Notes: a model not told the origin generated them from the sequence alone. A DNA stretch of 64,000 nt from Treponema sp. (GCA_017548565.1 JAFYZU010000026.1:1-64000), one strand, 5' to 3'. Numbered from the stretch's first letter, positions 35,072 through 44,147 are shown. Program-made: numbers and translations.

Positions 35072-35848
35072 TTATTTATTTCTACAACATTTTTTTAATA
35101 TCAAAAAGATTATTATTCCACCTGCAAAAAGAAGGATACTTATAAACTGTGAAACCGAAAGAATACCGATCTGGCCGCGTTCTGAATCAAAACGAAAGAA
35201 TTCAGTTATAAAACGGATTATGCAGTACGAGAAAAGATAAATGAGGAATATGAATTTTCTGCCCTTTTTAAAGAGGATAAAAAGAATTGCTGCGAGAATA
35301 AACAAAAGAAAAGATTCAAGAAGCTGAACGGGAAATAAAGCTGTACCGACCGGTGCCGAAGAAACAGGATTTTTATAATAAACGGCAAGTGGACCTTCAT
35401 AAGGGATTCCGTAACAGCAGCCCGCACAAAAGCATCCAATCCTTCCAAAACCATGAATAAGAGGAATAAGCACACCGTAAAAATCCGGAAAATCAAAGAA
35501 ACTACAGCCTGCAATTTTTATTCCCGCAAGATATCCGAGTATACCGCCGATTAATCCTCCGTAAAAGACAAAACCGGATGCGGCTTCTGCTTCACGCGGA
35601 TGAAGAATCGTAAAAATGAGTGTCTTGAAAAACTGCGAAAACGGATAACTTACAACAATATAAAGAAGCTTTGCAAAAATAAAACCGAATGCAATTGCAA
35701 CTGTACTTATGATTATAAAATCATAGAAATTACGGTTCTTAAGCTTACAAAGATAATAGCCTGCAAAAACTGCAAGTGTAATTCCCAGTACGATTGATAA
35801 TCCGTACATTGGAACTTTAACAAAATGTAAATCTAGAAATGGAAACAT
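35072..35848 (-). CDS. lgt: Prolipoprotein diacylglyceryl transferase-like protein (divergent Lgt)
   Basis: About 258 residues from ATG 35848 (MFPFLDLHFVKVPMYG). An earlier possible start would overlap the neighbouring gene and lacks the family N-terminus. The protein has about seven membrane helices with the Lgt landmarks YGLSIVLGI, FYGGLIGGILG and HGFGRIGCFCAGCCYGIP. In place of the usual GRxGNFxNxE it has GRIGCFCAGCCYG, a variant I associate with a divergent Lgt branch. If functional it would attach the lipid to the many lipoproteins here. A canonical Lgt may exist elsewhere. Confidence 0.78.
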   Translation of the reverse strand: MFPFLDLHFVKVPMYGLSIVLGITLAVFAGYYLCKLKNRNFYDFIIISTVAIAFGFIFAKLLYIVVSYPFSQFFKTLIFTILHPREAEAASGFVFYGGLIGGILGYLAGIKIAGCSFFDFPDFYGVLIPLIHGFGRIGCFCAGCCYGIPYEGPLAVYYKNPVSSAPVGTALFPVQLLESFLLFILAAILFILFKKGRKFIFLIYLFSYCIIRFITEFFRFDSERGQIGILSVSQFISILLFAGGIIIFLILKKCCRNK

Positions 35849-35898
35849 ATTTTTAAAATAAAAATGCCGCCCGAATAAACAGGCAGCACATAATTTAC

Positions 35899-36165
35899 CT
35901 AGAAGTTGAAAATATCCTGTAATCCGCCGGCACTTGTAGAAATACATGCTGCACAACCGACACAAGCTACAAGAATAATAATTCCACCTGCACAAGCTAT
36001 AACACCCATGATAAGACCTGCTTTTGCTTTACCTGCATCTGCACCGCCTTTTTTCATACCAAGTGCTCCAAAAATAATTGCAAGAATACCTAATCCGAAT
36101 CCACCGTATCCTGTCCAGAAAGACACAAGTGCAAGAATTCCTAATACCAATGCTGCTATTGCCAT
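35899..36165 (-). CDS. Small two-helix membrane protein, DUF4190-like, copy 2
   Basis: An 88-residue protein with two helices (about 3-38 and 50-75) around the loop GMKKGGADAGKAKAGLIMG, parallel to the loop of the 34695 protein. The second helix ends in a Cys-rich stretch (ACVGCAACIS), again like copy 1. It begins with an ATG after CAGGAGT and lies 50 bp upstream of the Lgt-like gene. Function unknown. Confidence 0.7.
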   Translation of the reverse strand: MAIAALVLGILALVSFWTGYGGFGLGILAIIFGALGMKKGGADAGKAKAGLIMGVIACAGGIIILVACVGCAACISTSAGGLQDIFNF

Positions 36166-36235
36166 AAAAGACTCCTGAAAATATAATTTTTATAAAATTT
36201 TCTTAATTCTATCATAGAAAACATTTCAACGCAAA

Positions 36236-37141
36236 TTATTTAACACGCCTGACAGTTTTTTTCACCACAGGCTGTTTTATCTGAACATCAAGCTGATTAA
36301 ACGGAATTGAAATCTTTTTCTCATCGAGCACCTGTTTAATGGCGATGTAAAGATCATTTTTTGTCTGCAGAAAATCGGCCGGTTTGAACCATACTGCAAC
36401 CGTCATGTTTATGCTCGAAGCATCAAATCCGTCGAACCATACAAGAGGGGCAGGATCAGGAAGTACAGTTGGACAAAGTAAAGGCGCTTTTTTCAAAGTT
36501 TCAAGAGCAGTTTTCATATCTGTTGAATAGTCAACTCCAACCTTTAACGTTAATCTTCGTTTATTATGATAGGAGTTATTCGTAAGATTGCTGCTTATTA
36601 CAGTAGAATTCGGAATTCTGACCATCTGATTGTCATAAGTATGAACACGAATAGAAAGAAGCTTTACTTCATCAACAATTCCTGTAACATCTCCAACGAT
36701 GATTGTATCACCGACATGGATTGAACCTTCTGTAAGAACGAAAAGTCCGCTTATAAGATTACTTACCGACGTTTGTGCCGCAAAACCGATTGCAACTCCG
36801 GCAATTCCTGCAGCACCCCATATAGCGCTCAGATTAATTCCGAAAACACTCAGAATATAAAACACGATTACAACATAAAAAAGATATCGCAGAAGCTTTA
36901 TGATTACCGCAGAACGCTGAGCCGGAAGCTTCGAAGAAGGAACCTTTCTGATTGCCTTTATTATAATCCTGAAAACGACCCAAATGATTAGAAGAATAAA
37001 AAGAATTCCTATAATCTTAAAAAGGTTTTCCCAGGTTACAAAGCCCTTAAGCCATTTCATGAAAGAGCTTGTCTTACTTAAAAAAACATCGTTTGCCGCA
37101 TTCGATGCCGCCTCGCCTATTGTTGATATTTTTTCATCCAT
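36236..37141 (-). CDS. MscS-family mechanosensitive ion channel
   Basis: A 301-residue channel. A helix at about 42-62 and a second at about 85-105 precede the pore helix with GVAIGFAAQTSVSNLISGL. The beta domain contains GDTIIVGDVTGIVDEVKLLSIRV and VRIPNSTVISSNLTN (in short blocks), followed by the alpha/beta C-terminal domain. These are standard MscS features. It protects against osmotic downshock. Begins 2 bp after the nth stop. Confidence 0.93.
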   Translation of the reverse strand: MDEKISTIGEAASNAANDVFLSKTSSFMKWLKGFVTWENLFKIIGILFILLIIWVVFRIIIKAIRKVPSSKLPAQRSAVIIKLLRYLFYVVIVFYILSVFGINLSAIWGAAGIAGVAIGFAAQTSVSNLISGLFVLTEGSIHVGDTIIVGDVTGIVDEVKLLSIRVHTYDNQMVRIPNSTVISSNLTNNSYHNKRRLTLKVGVDYSTDMKTALETLKKAPLLCPTVLPDPAPLVWFDGFDASSINMTVAVWFKPADFLQTKNDLYIAIKQVLDEKKISIPFNQLDVQIKQPVVKKTVRRVK

Positions 37142-37143
37142 CG

Positions 37144-37788
37144 TTAATTCTCCATATTATTGTGTTTACAAATATCATTTATAATGCATTTATCACACAA
37201 AGGATTCTTAGCAGTACAGACATATCGTCCGTGCAGTAAAATCCAGTGATGTGCATTAACAAGAAATTCTTCAGGGATTCTTGCAAGGAGACTTTTTTCT
37301 ATCTGTTCAGGAGTCGTTCCTTCTGCAAGACCTATTTTCGGTGAAACACGCAGCAGATGGGTATCAACGGGCATTGCAGGTTTATGAAAAATTACATTTA
37401 AAACTACATTTGCAGTTTTACGTCCGACTCCCGGCAGTTTAAGAAGCGACTGCATGTCACCGGGAACCTCTGAATTAAAATCTTTAATAAGCTTTTCAGA
37501 AAGTCCCATAATATATTTTGCCTTATTCTTATAAAGTCCTATTGTCCTGATATACGGGATAAGTTTTTTTTCACCAAGCGCAAGCATTTTTTCAGGCGTA
37601 TCTGCCACTTTAAAAAGCTCACCTGTTGCTTTATTCACTCCCTTATCAGTTGACTGCGCACTGAGAACAACGGCTACTAAAAGCGTATATGCATTCACAT
37701 AATCAAGTTCAGATTCCGGAGAAGGATTCTGTTTCTTCCACCGCTGAAAAACCTCGTGCATTTCATCAAAAGATAAAAGGGTTGTCAT
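37144..37788 (-). CDS. nth: Endonuclease III (DNA glycosylase/AP lyase)
   Basis: Base-excision repair enzyme of 214 residues. The helix-hairpin-helix is LPGVGRKTANVV with catalytic Lys124, the catalytic Asp142 is in VDTHLLR, and the 4Fe-4S cluster motif is C-x6-C-x2-C-x5-C near the C-terminus (CTAKNPLCDKCIINDIC). All expected features are present and length is normal. Confidence 0.96.
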   Translation of the reverse strand: MTTLLSFDEMHEVFQRWKKQNPSPESELDYVNAYTLLVAVVLSAQSTDKGVNKATGELFKVADTPEKMLALGEKKLIPYIRTIGLYKNKAKYIMGLSEKLIKDFNSEVPGDMQSLLKLPGVGRKTANVVLNVIFHKPAMPVDTHLLRVSPKIGLAEGTTPEQIEKSLLARIPEEFLVNAHHWILLHGRYVCTAKNPLCDKCIINDICKHNNMEN

Positions 37789-37827
37789 AATTCTTTTTTT
37801 ATTTTAACACATTTTTAAAATCTATGA

Positions 37828-37833
37828 TATAAT
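37828..37833 (+). promoter_or_regulatory. TATAAT before the GGDEF gene
   Basis: A perfect -10 box 29 bp before the chosen start. No convincing -35 box was found. Confidence 0.4.
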
Positions 37834-37861
37834 TTAAACACTTTATTTCAGGATGAGAATT

Positions 37862-39286
37862 ATGGATTTTCAGCAGTTTATTAATACGTTTACGGCTCCC
37901 ACATGCGTTATTTCGGTAGAAAAACTTCCGGACGGCGGTTATGGTAAAATCAGGATTGTAACAGGAAACAAAACATATATCGATTCAATTGAGCATGCCG
38001 GAAACGGTCCACAAATGCTTACTGATAAATTCATTCCGAACAGTGAATACCAGACATATTTTACAAAGGATTTGAATTTCGAGGATTTCTGTTATAAAAG
38101 TGCCGTTCTTAAACAGCCGCAGCATTCTTATGTTCATCCGGAGCGTTATGATTTCTGGTTCAATCTTTTTTCACTTCCACTTGAATCAGATGACGAAAAG
38201 CTTGCTTACTGTACATACACTCATGAAGTTACACAAAACCCTAGTACAGGACAACTGATGAATCTCTCGTACGAAACAATATCAGAAGTCCTTACGGCCT
38301 GCTTCAAACTTAAAAGTTCCGATGATTTTAATACGGCAATGGATGAAGTAATTCATCGTATACGTGAAATTTGTGATGCAAAATACTGCTGCATCATGCT
38401 GATGAATGAACAGAACCGGACATGCAGTCTTTTAGGACAGGCTTTTTCCGAGACGGCGGACTTTCACACAAACGATAACTGGATGCACGAAGATTTCTAT
38501 TCCGTAGCAGAAAGCTGGTCATCGGTTATAGATGGAAGCAACTGCCTTATAATTAAGAATTCTTATGACTGGAATTACATTAAGGAAAAAAACAAAGCAT
38601 GGTATGACGATCTTATTTTTTCCGGTGTAGAAAGCATGGTTTTATTCCCGCTTAAAACAAACGGAAATCTTTTAGGATATATATGGGCAACAAATTTTAA
38701 TACCGAAAACGCAGGACACATAAAAGAAACACTTGAGCTGTCAACCTTTTTCATCGCATCAGAAATATCAAACCATCAGCTTTTTGACCGGCTCAGATTC
38801 CTCAGTACGATGGATTCACTCACCGGTGTAATGAACCGCAATGAAATGAACAACCGTGTAGATCAGCTTGCCGGTAATAAAGATTATTCAGATAAATCTA
38901 TAGGAATCGTGTTTACAGATTTAAACGGATTAAAGCAGACAAATGATTTAAACGGACATCTTGCAGGCGACATTCTTTTAAAAGAAGCATCATCAATGCT
39001 AAAAAAGCTTTTTCCCCGGGATGAAATCTATCGTGCAGGCGGCGATGAATTCATGGTCCTCTCAATCGGAACAACACCTGAAGAACTTGATTTGAAAATA
39101 TCTGAACTTAATAAACAGATAGAAAAAAGCCAGACTGTATCCTTCGCAATAGGCTCATGCTTCGATAAAAGCTCTTCAAACATCCTTTCTGCAATGACAC
39201 GTGCTGACAAAAAAATGTATGAGAACAAAAAAAGCTTCTATGAGGAGCATCCTGAAAAAAAACGCTGGAATCAGGAAGAAAAATAA
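37862..39286 (+). CDS. GAF-GGDEF protein (diguanylate cyclase)
   Basis: About 474 residues from ATG 37862, chosen because AGGA at 37850-37853 is well spaced for it. The N-terminal 140 residues are unassigned, with a possible PAS-like fold. A GAF-like domain (about 155-300) precedes a C-terminal GGDEF domain with DSLTGVMNRNEMN and the active-site RAGGDEFMVLS (about 393). I see no RxxD inhibitory site just before it, so product feedback may be absent. It should make c-di-GMP, soluble because no membrane span is present. Confidence 0.9.
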   Translation: MDFQQFINTFTAPTCVISVEKLPDGGYGKIRIVTGNKTYIDSIEHAGNGPQMLTDKFIPNSEYQTYFTKDLNFEDFCYKSAVLKQPQHSYVHPERYDFWFNLFSLPLESDDEKLAYCTYTHEVTQNPSTGQLMNLSYETISEVLTACFKLKSSDDFNTAMDEVIHRIREICDAKYCCIMLMNEQNRTCSLLGQAFSETADFHTNDNWMHEDFYSVAESWSSVIDGSNCLIIKNSYDWNYIKEKNKAWYDDLIFSGVESMVLFPLKTNGNLLGYIWATNFNTENAGHIKETLELSTFFIASEISNHQLFDRLRFLSTMDSLTGVMNRNEMNNRVDQLAGNKDYSDKSIGIVFTDLNGLKQTNDLNGHLAGDILLKEASSMLKKLFPRDEIYRAGGDEFMVLSIGTTPEELDLKISELNKQIEKSQTVSFAIGSCFDKSSSNILSAMTRADKKMYENKKSFYEEHPEKKRWNQEEK

Positions 39287-39290
39287 TTAT

Positions 39291-40211
39291 TTATGCGCCG
39301 GTAACCGACCCATGAAATTTTTCAAGCAGAAGAGATGGTTTATAAGAAAGCTTTGCTTTTCGTAAGCCTTCTATTCCAAGATCCTCTTCCCTGTTCAAAT
39401 AAACATAGTCGCTGCAAATTGATGCAAACTGGTTATTTATGACTGCATATGCGCCGTTCTTAGCATATTCTCCTATTGCTTTTTCAAAAAGAACATCAAG
39501 CACTTTTTCAGATATTTCTGCGGCAAGTGTCATTGCAACCGGTTTTTCATCAACATAAAGAACACCGCCCTTGAGTGAAAACAAGAGTGCATTTTTCAGA
39601 ATGATATTTATCTTATCCTGTTCTTCAAGAAGCATTTCTTTTTCTTCACTGTCATTTTCTTCAAACCATTTCTGCGCTACACGAAGAATGTCATTAGAAA
39701 TATCATTTTCAGGAAAACTTCTAAATGTCCATCGTTCACCATAAATTCTTTTGAAACGCGAGATATGATTTCTTTTTTTCTGATAATCTGAACCCGAAAG
39801 CTCCGCAAGATTTTTCTGCTCATAAATATAATCACTGTCTGAACGGTCAGTCTGCCATAAAACACGAAGGTTAAAAAATCCGGTTAAAACTGAATCAAGC
39901 TGATTTTTCTGTTCTTCTGTTATAAAGCAGAATGACAGTTTTCTTTTCTGAAGCTTTGACTGTTCAAGAATATATGCAACACAATCCTTAAGTGAAAAAT
40001 CACGGGATGAGTTTTTCATAGGGATAGGAAATCCGTAGCCCGTAAGATTTTCATCAATCGAAAAATAACGGAATAAGACATTTTCATGAATCTCAAGAAC
40101 CACTTTGTTATTCTGCTGCAGTAAAAAAAGATTCGCAGGACAGCAGTCGCATCCATAAAGTTCACTTTTATTGAGATTTTTAATAAGCTTTCCAAAATCA
40201 ACGGGATTCAT
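39291..40211 (-). CDS. DUF2156-family acyltransferase-like protein
   Basis: A 306-residue soluble protein with a two-GNAT-like layout as in the C-terminal domain of lysyl-phosphatidylglycerol synthases. Recognised are the N-terminal PANLFLLQ segment, QKKRNHISRFKR in the middle, and the family ending YLNREEDLGIEGLRKAKLSYKP. DUF2156 proteins use aminoacyl-tRNA or CoA substrates in some cases, but the reaction here is unknown. Convergent with the GGDEF gene (4-bp gap). Confidence 0.8.
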   Translation of the reverse strand: MNPVDFGKLIKNLNKSELYGCDCCPANLFLLQQNNKVVLEIHENVLFRYFSIDENLTGYGFPIPMKNSSRDFSLKDCVAYILEQSKLQKRKLSFCFITEEQKNQLDSVLTGFFNLRVLWQTDRSDSDYIYEQKNLAELSGSDYQKKRNHISRFKRIYGERWTFRSFPENDISNDILRVAQKWFEENDSEEKEMLLEEQDKINIILKNALLFSLKGGVLYVDEKPVAMTLAAEISEKVLDVLFEKAIGEYAKNGAYAVINNQFASICSDYVYLNREEDLGIEGLRKAKLSYKPSLLLEKFHGSVTGA

Positions 40212-40287
40212 ATCATAAATTTACAAAAATCATTTTTTATTTTCAAGAAAAAAAATCTATTATAATGGTACATTTCTTCTAAATCTG

Positions 40288-40316
40288 TTGACTAGTTTTA
40301 CATATATGTTTACAGT
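40288..40316 (+). promoter_or_regulatory. Predicted promoter of the frameshifted lipoprotein gene
   Basis: TTGACT (40288-40293), a 17-bp spacer and TACAGT (40311-40316), 23 bp before ATG 40340. It could also drive yhbY. Confidence 0.55.
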
Positions 40317-40339
40317 ATATGAAAAAATGGAGGAAAAAA

Positions 40340-40719
40340 ATGAATCTTAAAAAATTTACAACACTTTTTATTACTCTTTTGGTTTTACTTACAGCAACAT
40401 TATTTACAGCATGTAACAATGAACCGGAAGTAAATCCTTTTACAGAAACTGCATGGTTTTCCAGTTTCCCTCAAGAATCATACATATTATTTGTTTCAAG
40501 CAAAAAATATAAGTTCTTTGACACAGATTCTGAAAAATACTACAAGTAGTAAAAAAAGGTGATAGTTTTATTGCAAATCTTCATGAAGGTCCTGGATCTA
40601 ATTCCAAAATCACAGAGACTTTTACAATAGAAAATGAAACTTCATTTCAAGGAATTTTACGTATTACTGGGAACACAACTTTCACCAATACATTTCAAAA
40701 ATTGATACCTAAAAAATAA
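40340..40719 (+). pseudogene. Frameshifted small lipoprotein gene
   Basis: The start at 40340 has a strong GGAGG site and gives signal MNLKKFTTLFITLLVLLTA and lipobox TAC. The frame stops at TAG 40547-40549. From about 40538 another frame continues without interruption to TAA 40719, encoding ILQVVKKGDSFIANLHEGPG... and ending TNTFQKLIPKK. That frame has a stop (TGA 40531-40533) immediately before, so the shift must lie between 40533 and 40546, where there is a run of five A (40533-40537). Adding one A restores a 126-residue lipoprotein. It is a broken gene, a phase-variable gene or a sequencing error; the next gene starts 2 bp after its end. Confidence 0.7.
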
Positions 40720-40720
40720 T

Positions 40721-41005
40721 ATGATAACATTAAGCAGTAAAGAACGACGTGCATTAGAAAAGAAAGCTCACAACATTCAGCCGGTAGTAATTGTCGGTGG
40801 TGCCGGAGTTACTGAAGGGATTATTCAGATGACTGATGCTTCCCTGAAAGCCCATGAACTTATTAAAATAAAATTCAATGAATATAAAGATGAGGTTCAG
40901 GAGCTTACATCAGAACTTTGCCGGAAATGTGATGCAACTTTAGTTCGTATAATCGGATTTACCGCAATCCTTTACCGACCGAAAGATGACGAAGAAGAGG
41001 AATAA
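40721..41005 (+). CDS. yhbY: YhbY-family RNA-binding protein (CRM domain)
   Basis: A 94-residue protein covering one CRM domain: LSSKERRALEKKAHNIQPVVIVG at the start, the conserved GGAGVTEGI loop, LKAHELIKIKF, and the end VRIIGFTAILYRP. It associates with the large ribosomal subunit precursor in other bacteria. Starts one base after the end of the disrupted lipoprotein frame. Confidence 0.93.
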   Translation: MITLSSKERRALEKKAHNIQPVVIVGGAGVTEGIIQMTDASLKAHELIKIKFNEYKDEVQELTSELCRKCDATLVRIIGFTAILYRPKDDEEEE

Positions 41006-41068
41006 TATTAATCCGCACCGCACAAAATTACTGTTTTTTTCAATAGATTTATGCTAAAATAGTTCCGT

Positions 41069-41851
41069 ATGAAATCCTCAAAATTTTTAATATCACTTTT
41101 AATATGTCTGTCTTTTATTCCAGATTTTCTTAATGCGCAAAAGATAGGAGAAAAAGTCCAGAAGGAACTGATGGTTGACAATCAGCTAATCTACAAATGG
41201 GTCACAGTTTTTGGAATCGAAGAATTTGATGAAAAAGGCAACGTAATTCACAAAAAAACTGAAAACTATGAAGAATGGTTCAAATATGATTCAAGGGGAA
41301 ATGAAATATTTCATCAGGCAAATAATAAAAAAACATGGACAGAATACGATTCAAACGGAAATAAAAAACGTCAGAAAACAAATGATAAATCTGAATCTTT
41401 TTGGGAATACGACAAAAATAATTTTTTAATTTACGAAAAATATATTTCTCCAGATAATCCTATGTCAGAAGCCTGGTATGATAACAATAGCAAAGGAAAA
41501 CCGATTCATTTAAAAACTAACGCAGGTTATGAAGAATGGTACACATACGATAAAAATGGAAACCTGATTATGGAAGAAAGCAGCACAGGATATGAGGCAA
41601 AATCAGTTTACGATAAAAATAACAGGCTCATCCAATTTTATGATTCAGAAGGAAAGAATCTTGTATACGAATACGATAAAAACGGAAGATTAATCAAATC
41701 TGAATTTGTTGATGTTACAATTGTAGAATTTGTATACAATGATAAGGGACTTTTACAGCTTCAGGCAGTTGATGATACGATTTTCCTGTATGATTATGAA
41801 TTTTACGGCGATGGAACAATCAGAAAAAAATATACTTATCATATTTTCTAG
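41069..41851 (+). CDS. Secreted YD-repeat protein, copy 1
   Basis: A 260-residue exported protein with signal peptide FLISLLICLSFIPDFLNAQ. The rest consists of about nine short repeats of the form Y(D)-x-x-G-N-x-I/L-x-x, for example EEFDEKGNVIHKK, FKYDSRGNEIFHQ, TEYDSNGNKKRQK, YTYDKNGNLIMEE and YEYDKNGRLIKSE. This is the RHS/YD-repeat beta scaffold in a small form, without a toxin domain. Likely periplasmic or outer-surface. It is a paralogue of the gene 22 bp downstream. Function unknown. Confidence 0.75.
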   Translation: MKSSKFLISLLICLSFIPDFLNAQKIGEKVQKELMVDNQLIYKWVTVFGIEEFDEKGNVIHKKTENYEEWFKYDSRGNEIFHQANNKKTWTEYDSNGNKKRQKTNDKSESFWEYDKNNFLIYEKYISPDNPMSEAWYDNNSKGKPIHLKTNAGYEEWYTYDKNGNLIMEESSTGYEAKSVYDKNNRLIQFYDSEGKNLVYEYDKNGRLIKSEFVDVTIVEFVYNDKGLLQLQAVDDTIFLYDYEFYGDGTIRKKYTYHIF

Positions 41852-41873
41852 CAGCAACTGACAGGAGAATTCA

Positions 41874-42647
41874 ATGAAAGCTTTAAAAAATATTATTTTA
41901 TTTCCTTTGTTTTTTCTCATAACTTTCAATTTATCTGCACAGTCGTTCAATGAAGAAGTTTACAAAGAAGTAACTGTGGACGGTAAAACCGAAGGAAAAT
42001 GGCTTATTTTACAATCAATAGAAAATTATGATACAAACGAAAGATTATTTTTCGTAAAAAACAATGATCATTCTTTCAAGACTTATAAATATGATAAAAA
42101 CGGAAATCTCATTTACTATAAAGCCTACATAAATATAGATACAGTCATCGAATATCACGATAAATACAATTCAAAAAATCAGCTTGTAGAAAGCAAAGAC
42201 AACGAAAAGACAGTATGGACCTATGAATATGATTCTAAAGGAAATCTCATAAAAGAAACGAGAACCCGTAAAGGAAAAAAAATTGTTGAAATAAAGCATT
42301 CTTATGATTCTGCAAACAAACGCACTTCAAGTGAATCTTTTGATTTCATAGACAACATCAGAAAAAAAAGAATTTATGAATATGATAAAACAGGAAACTG
42401 CATAAAAGAAGATACCGGTGATGATTTTTTAGATGCAGTTTATCGCTACGATAATAACGGAAACAAGATTTATTCAAAAAAGTACGGCGAAGAAGAAATA
42501 ATGGAATATAACCAGAAAAACCAGCTGATTCATAAAAAAGAAATCTCAATAACAGGTGAAAAAAATTTCTGGTACGAATATATTTATGATGATAAAGGCA
42601 GACTGGAAAAATGCCTTGTTTACATATCATTTTTAGATACACTGTAA
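41874..42647 (+). CDS. Secreted YD-repeat protein, copy 2
   Basis: A 257-residue exported protein with signal peptide IILFPLFFLITFNLSAQ and the same repeat type: YKYDKNGNLIYYK, YEYDSKGNLIKET, YEYDKTGNCIKED, YRYDNNGNKIYSK and YIYDDKGRLEKC. Its mature start (FNEEVYKEVTVDGKTEGKW) parallels that of copy 1 (GEKVQKELMVDNQLIYKW), so the two arose by duplication. GGAGAA precedes the ATG. No polymorphic-toxin domain or immunity gene is seen. Confidence 0.75.
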   Translation: MKALKNIILFPLFFLITFNLSAQSFNEEVYKEVTVDGKTEGKWLILQSIENYDTNERLFFVKNNDHSFKTYKYDKNGNLIYYKAYINIDTVIEYHDKYNSKNQLVESKDNEKTVWTYEYDSKGNLIKETRTRKGKKIVEIKHSYDSANKRTSSESFDFIDNIRKKRIYEYDKTGNCIKEDTGDDFLDAVYRYDNNGNKIYSKKYGEEEIMEYNQKNQLIHKKEISITGEKNFWYEYIYDDKGRLEKCLVYISFLDTL

Positions 42648-42651
42648 AAAT

Positions 42652-43800
42652 ATGAAAATAATTAAATCAATTGGTAGACTTTTCAAAAAAGAAATAATGC
42701 TTTCTGTCTCTCTTTTAGCTGCAATCATCTCGCTTTTCATTACTCCACCGTCCAGAGAGCTTTTTACACAGATTGACTGGAAAACTCTTGCAACCTTATT
42801 CATGCTTCTTTCGGTTCTCGAAGGATTCAAGCAGGAAAACATATTCCTTCCATTACTTCGGAAAACCTCCAGACTCAGTTCAATTAAAAATCTTTCATGT
42901 TTCTTTGTTTTTTCTGTTTTCATTACATCGATGTTTGTTACCAACGATGTTTCACTCATCATTTTTGTACCGCTCACGATTTTCCTTTTCAGATCAGGCA
43001 ATAAGGAAAAATACATTATTCCACTTCTTACTTTCGAAAACATTGCCGCAATAAGAGGTTCACTTTTAACACCGTTCGGAAGTCCGCAGAATCTTTTCCT
43101 TTTCAGCCAGAGCGGAATTTCAGCAGTCAGCTTTATTCTTATGATGCTTCCTTTGTGGCTTTTCAGCGCAGTTCTTCTTTATATCTTCATCCTGTTTTTA
43201 TACCGTAAGGATGAAAAAGAACAGATTACAATAAATCCGGAAAAATTAAAGGATAACGTACCTCCAAACCGCAGAAAACAGCTTGTATATATCATCCTTT
43301 TTATAATTATAATTGCAGCAATTGTAACAAGAACCAGGCTGTGGCCTTATATAACGCTTTTCGTTCTTGCCGCACTTATTATTTTCGATTTCAAGATACT
43401 GTTAAAAACCGATTACATCCTTCTATTAACTTTTTTCTGTTTTTTTGTATTCAGTTCATCAATCTGTAAAAATCCGCAGATTTCACAATTTCTTCAGAAA
43501 ACTGTTACGAATCATGAATATGTCTGGAGTATTCTTCTCAGTCAGCTTATTTCGAATGTTCCTGCCGCTATTGTTTTGTGGCCGTTTACATCAAATCTGC
43601 GTGCCCTGCTCTATGGACTGGACAGTGCGGGCTTATGTTCAATCATCGGCTCTCTTGCAAGCGTAATAAATTTAAGGATTTATGCGAGGGAATATCCGGG
43701 ACAATCGATGAAATTCATAATCAAATTTACATGGATAAGCCTTATTTTCTTTTCAATCGTAGTTATTCCTCAACTCCTTCTTTTGATTTTTATCGGTTGA
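42652..43800 (+). CDS. ArsB/NhaD/SLC13-type ion transporter
   Basis: A 382-residue membrane protein with about ten helices. The segment ITSMFVTNDVSLIIFVPLTI matches the TNDxA/S region of ArsB and NhaD proteins, and the second half has the parallel motif QLISNVPAAIVLWPF (SNVPA). ENIAAIRGSLLTPFGSPQNLFLF also fits this superfamily. Substrate (anion, arsenite or Na+/H+ exchange) cannot be told from sequence. The gene starts 4 bp after the YD-repeat gene. Confidence 0.8.
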   Translation: MKIIKSIGRLFKKEIMLSVSLLAAIISLFITPPSRELFTQIDWKTLATLFMLLSVLEGFKQENIFLPLLRKTSRLSSIKNLSCFFVFSVFITSMFVTNDVSLIIFVPLTIFLFRSGNKEKYIIPLLTFENIAAIRGSLLTPFGSPQNLFLFSQSGISAVSFILMMLPLWLFSAVLLYIFILFLYRKDEKEQITINPEKLKDNVPPNRRKQLVYIILFIIIIAAIVTRTRLWPYITLFVLAALIIFDFKILLKTDYILLLTFFCFFVFSSSICKNPQISQFLQKTVTNHEYVWSILLSQLISNVPAAIVLWPFTSNLRALLYGLDSAGLCSIIGSLASVINLRIYAREYPGQSMKFIIKFTWISLIFFSIVVIPQLLLLIFIG

Positions 43801-43850
43801 AGAAAATCAAATATAAGACTATATTATAATAGAATATAAAAAGGATTTTT

Positions 43851-44093
43851 ATGACAGTTAAATATAAGACACAAAGCACCTGCTCTCGTTCAATTACATT
43901 TGATAAGGCAGATGACGGAACAATTACAAACATAAGCTTTGAAGGCGGCTGCAACGGAAACCTGAAGGCAATCTCCATTCTCTGTAACGGGATGAAGGCT
44001 GAAGAACTTGTTTCAAAACTCAAGGGAAATACCTGTGGTTTCAAAAATACAAGCTGTGCAGATCAGCTGGCACGCGCAGTAGAACAGGCTTAA
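43851..44093 (+). CDS. TSCPD-domain protein
   Basis: An 80-residue protein of the small TSCPD family (TIGR03905 type): TQSTCSRSITFD, FEGGCNGNLKAISILCNGM, GNTCGFKNTSCADQLARAVEQA. The TSC motif and other cysteines suggest a metal-binding fold; the domain also occurs at the C-terminus of some ribonucleotide reductases. A TATAAT lies at 43825-43830 and AAGGA before the ATG. Confidence 0.85.
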   Translation: MTVKYKTQSTCSRSITFDKADDGTITNISFEGGCNGNLKAISILCNGMKAEELVSKLKGNTCGFKNTSCADQLARAVEQA

Positions 44094-44147
44094 ATCATAA
44101 ATAATGGTGGCTTCAACAAACCAGACCACCGGACTTGGAGTATATAT

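Noticed and set aside
35849-35995. Upstream extension of the Lgt-like gene
   Set aside because: It would overlap the DUF4190-like gene, adds Cys-rich sequence not typical of Lgt, and the normal N-terminus starts at 35848.
41069-42647. RHS polymorphic toxin with immunity gene
   Set aside because: The proteins are short, end within the repeats, and have no C-terminal toxin domain.
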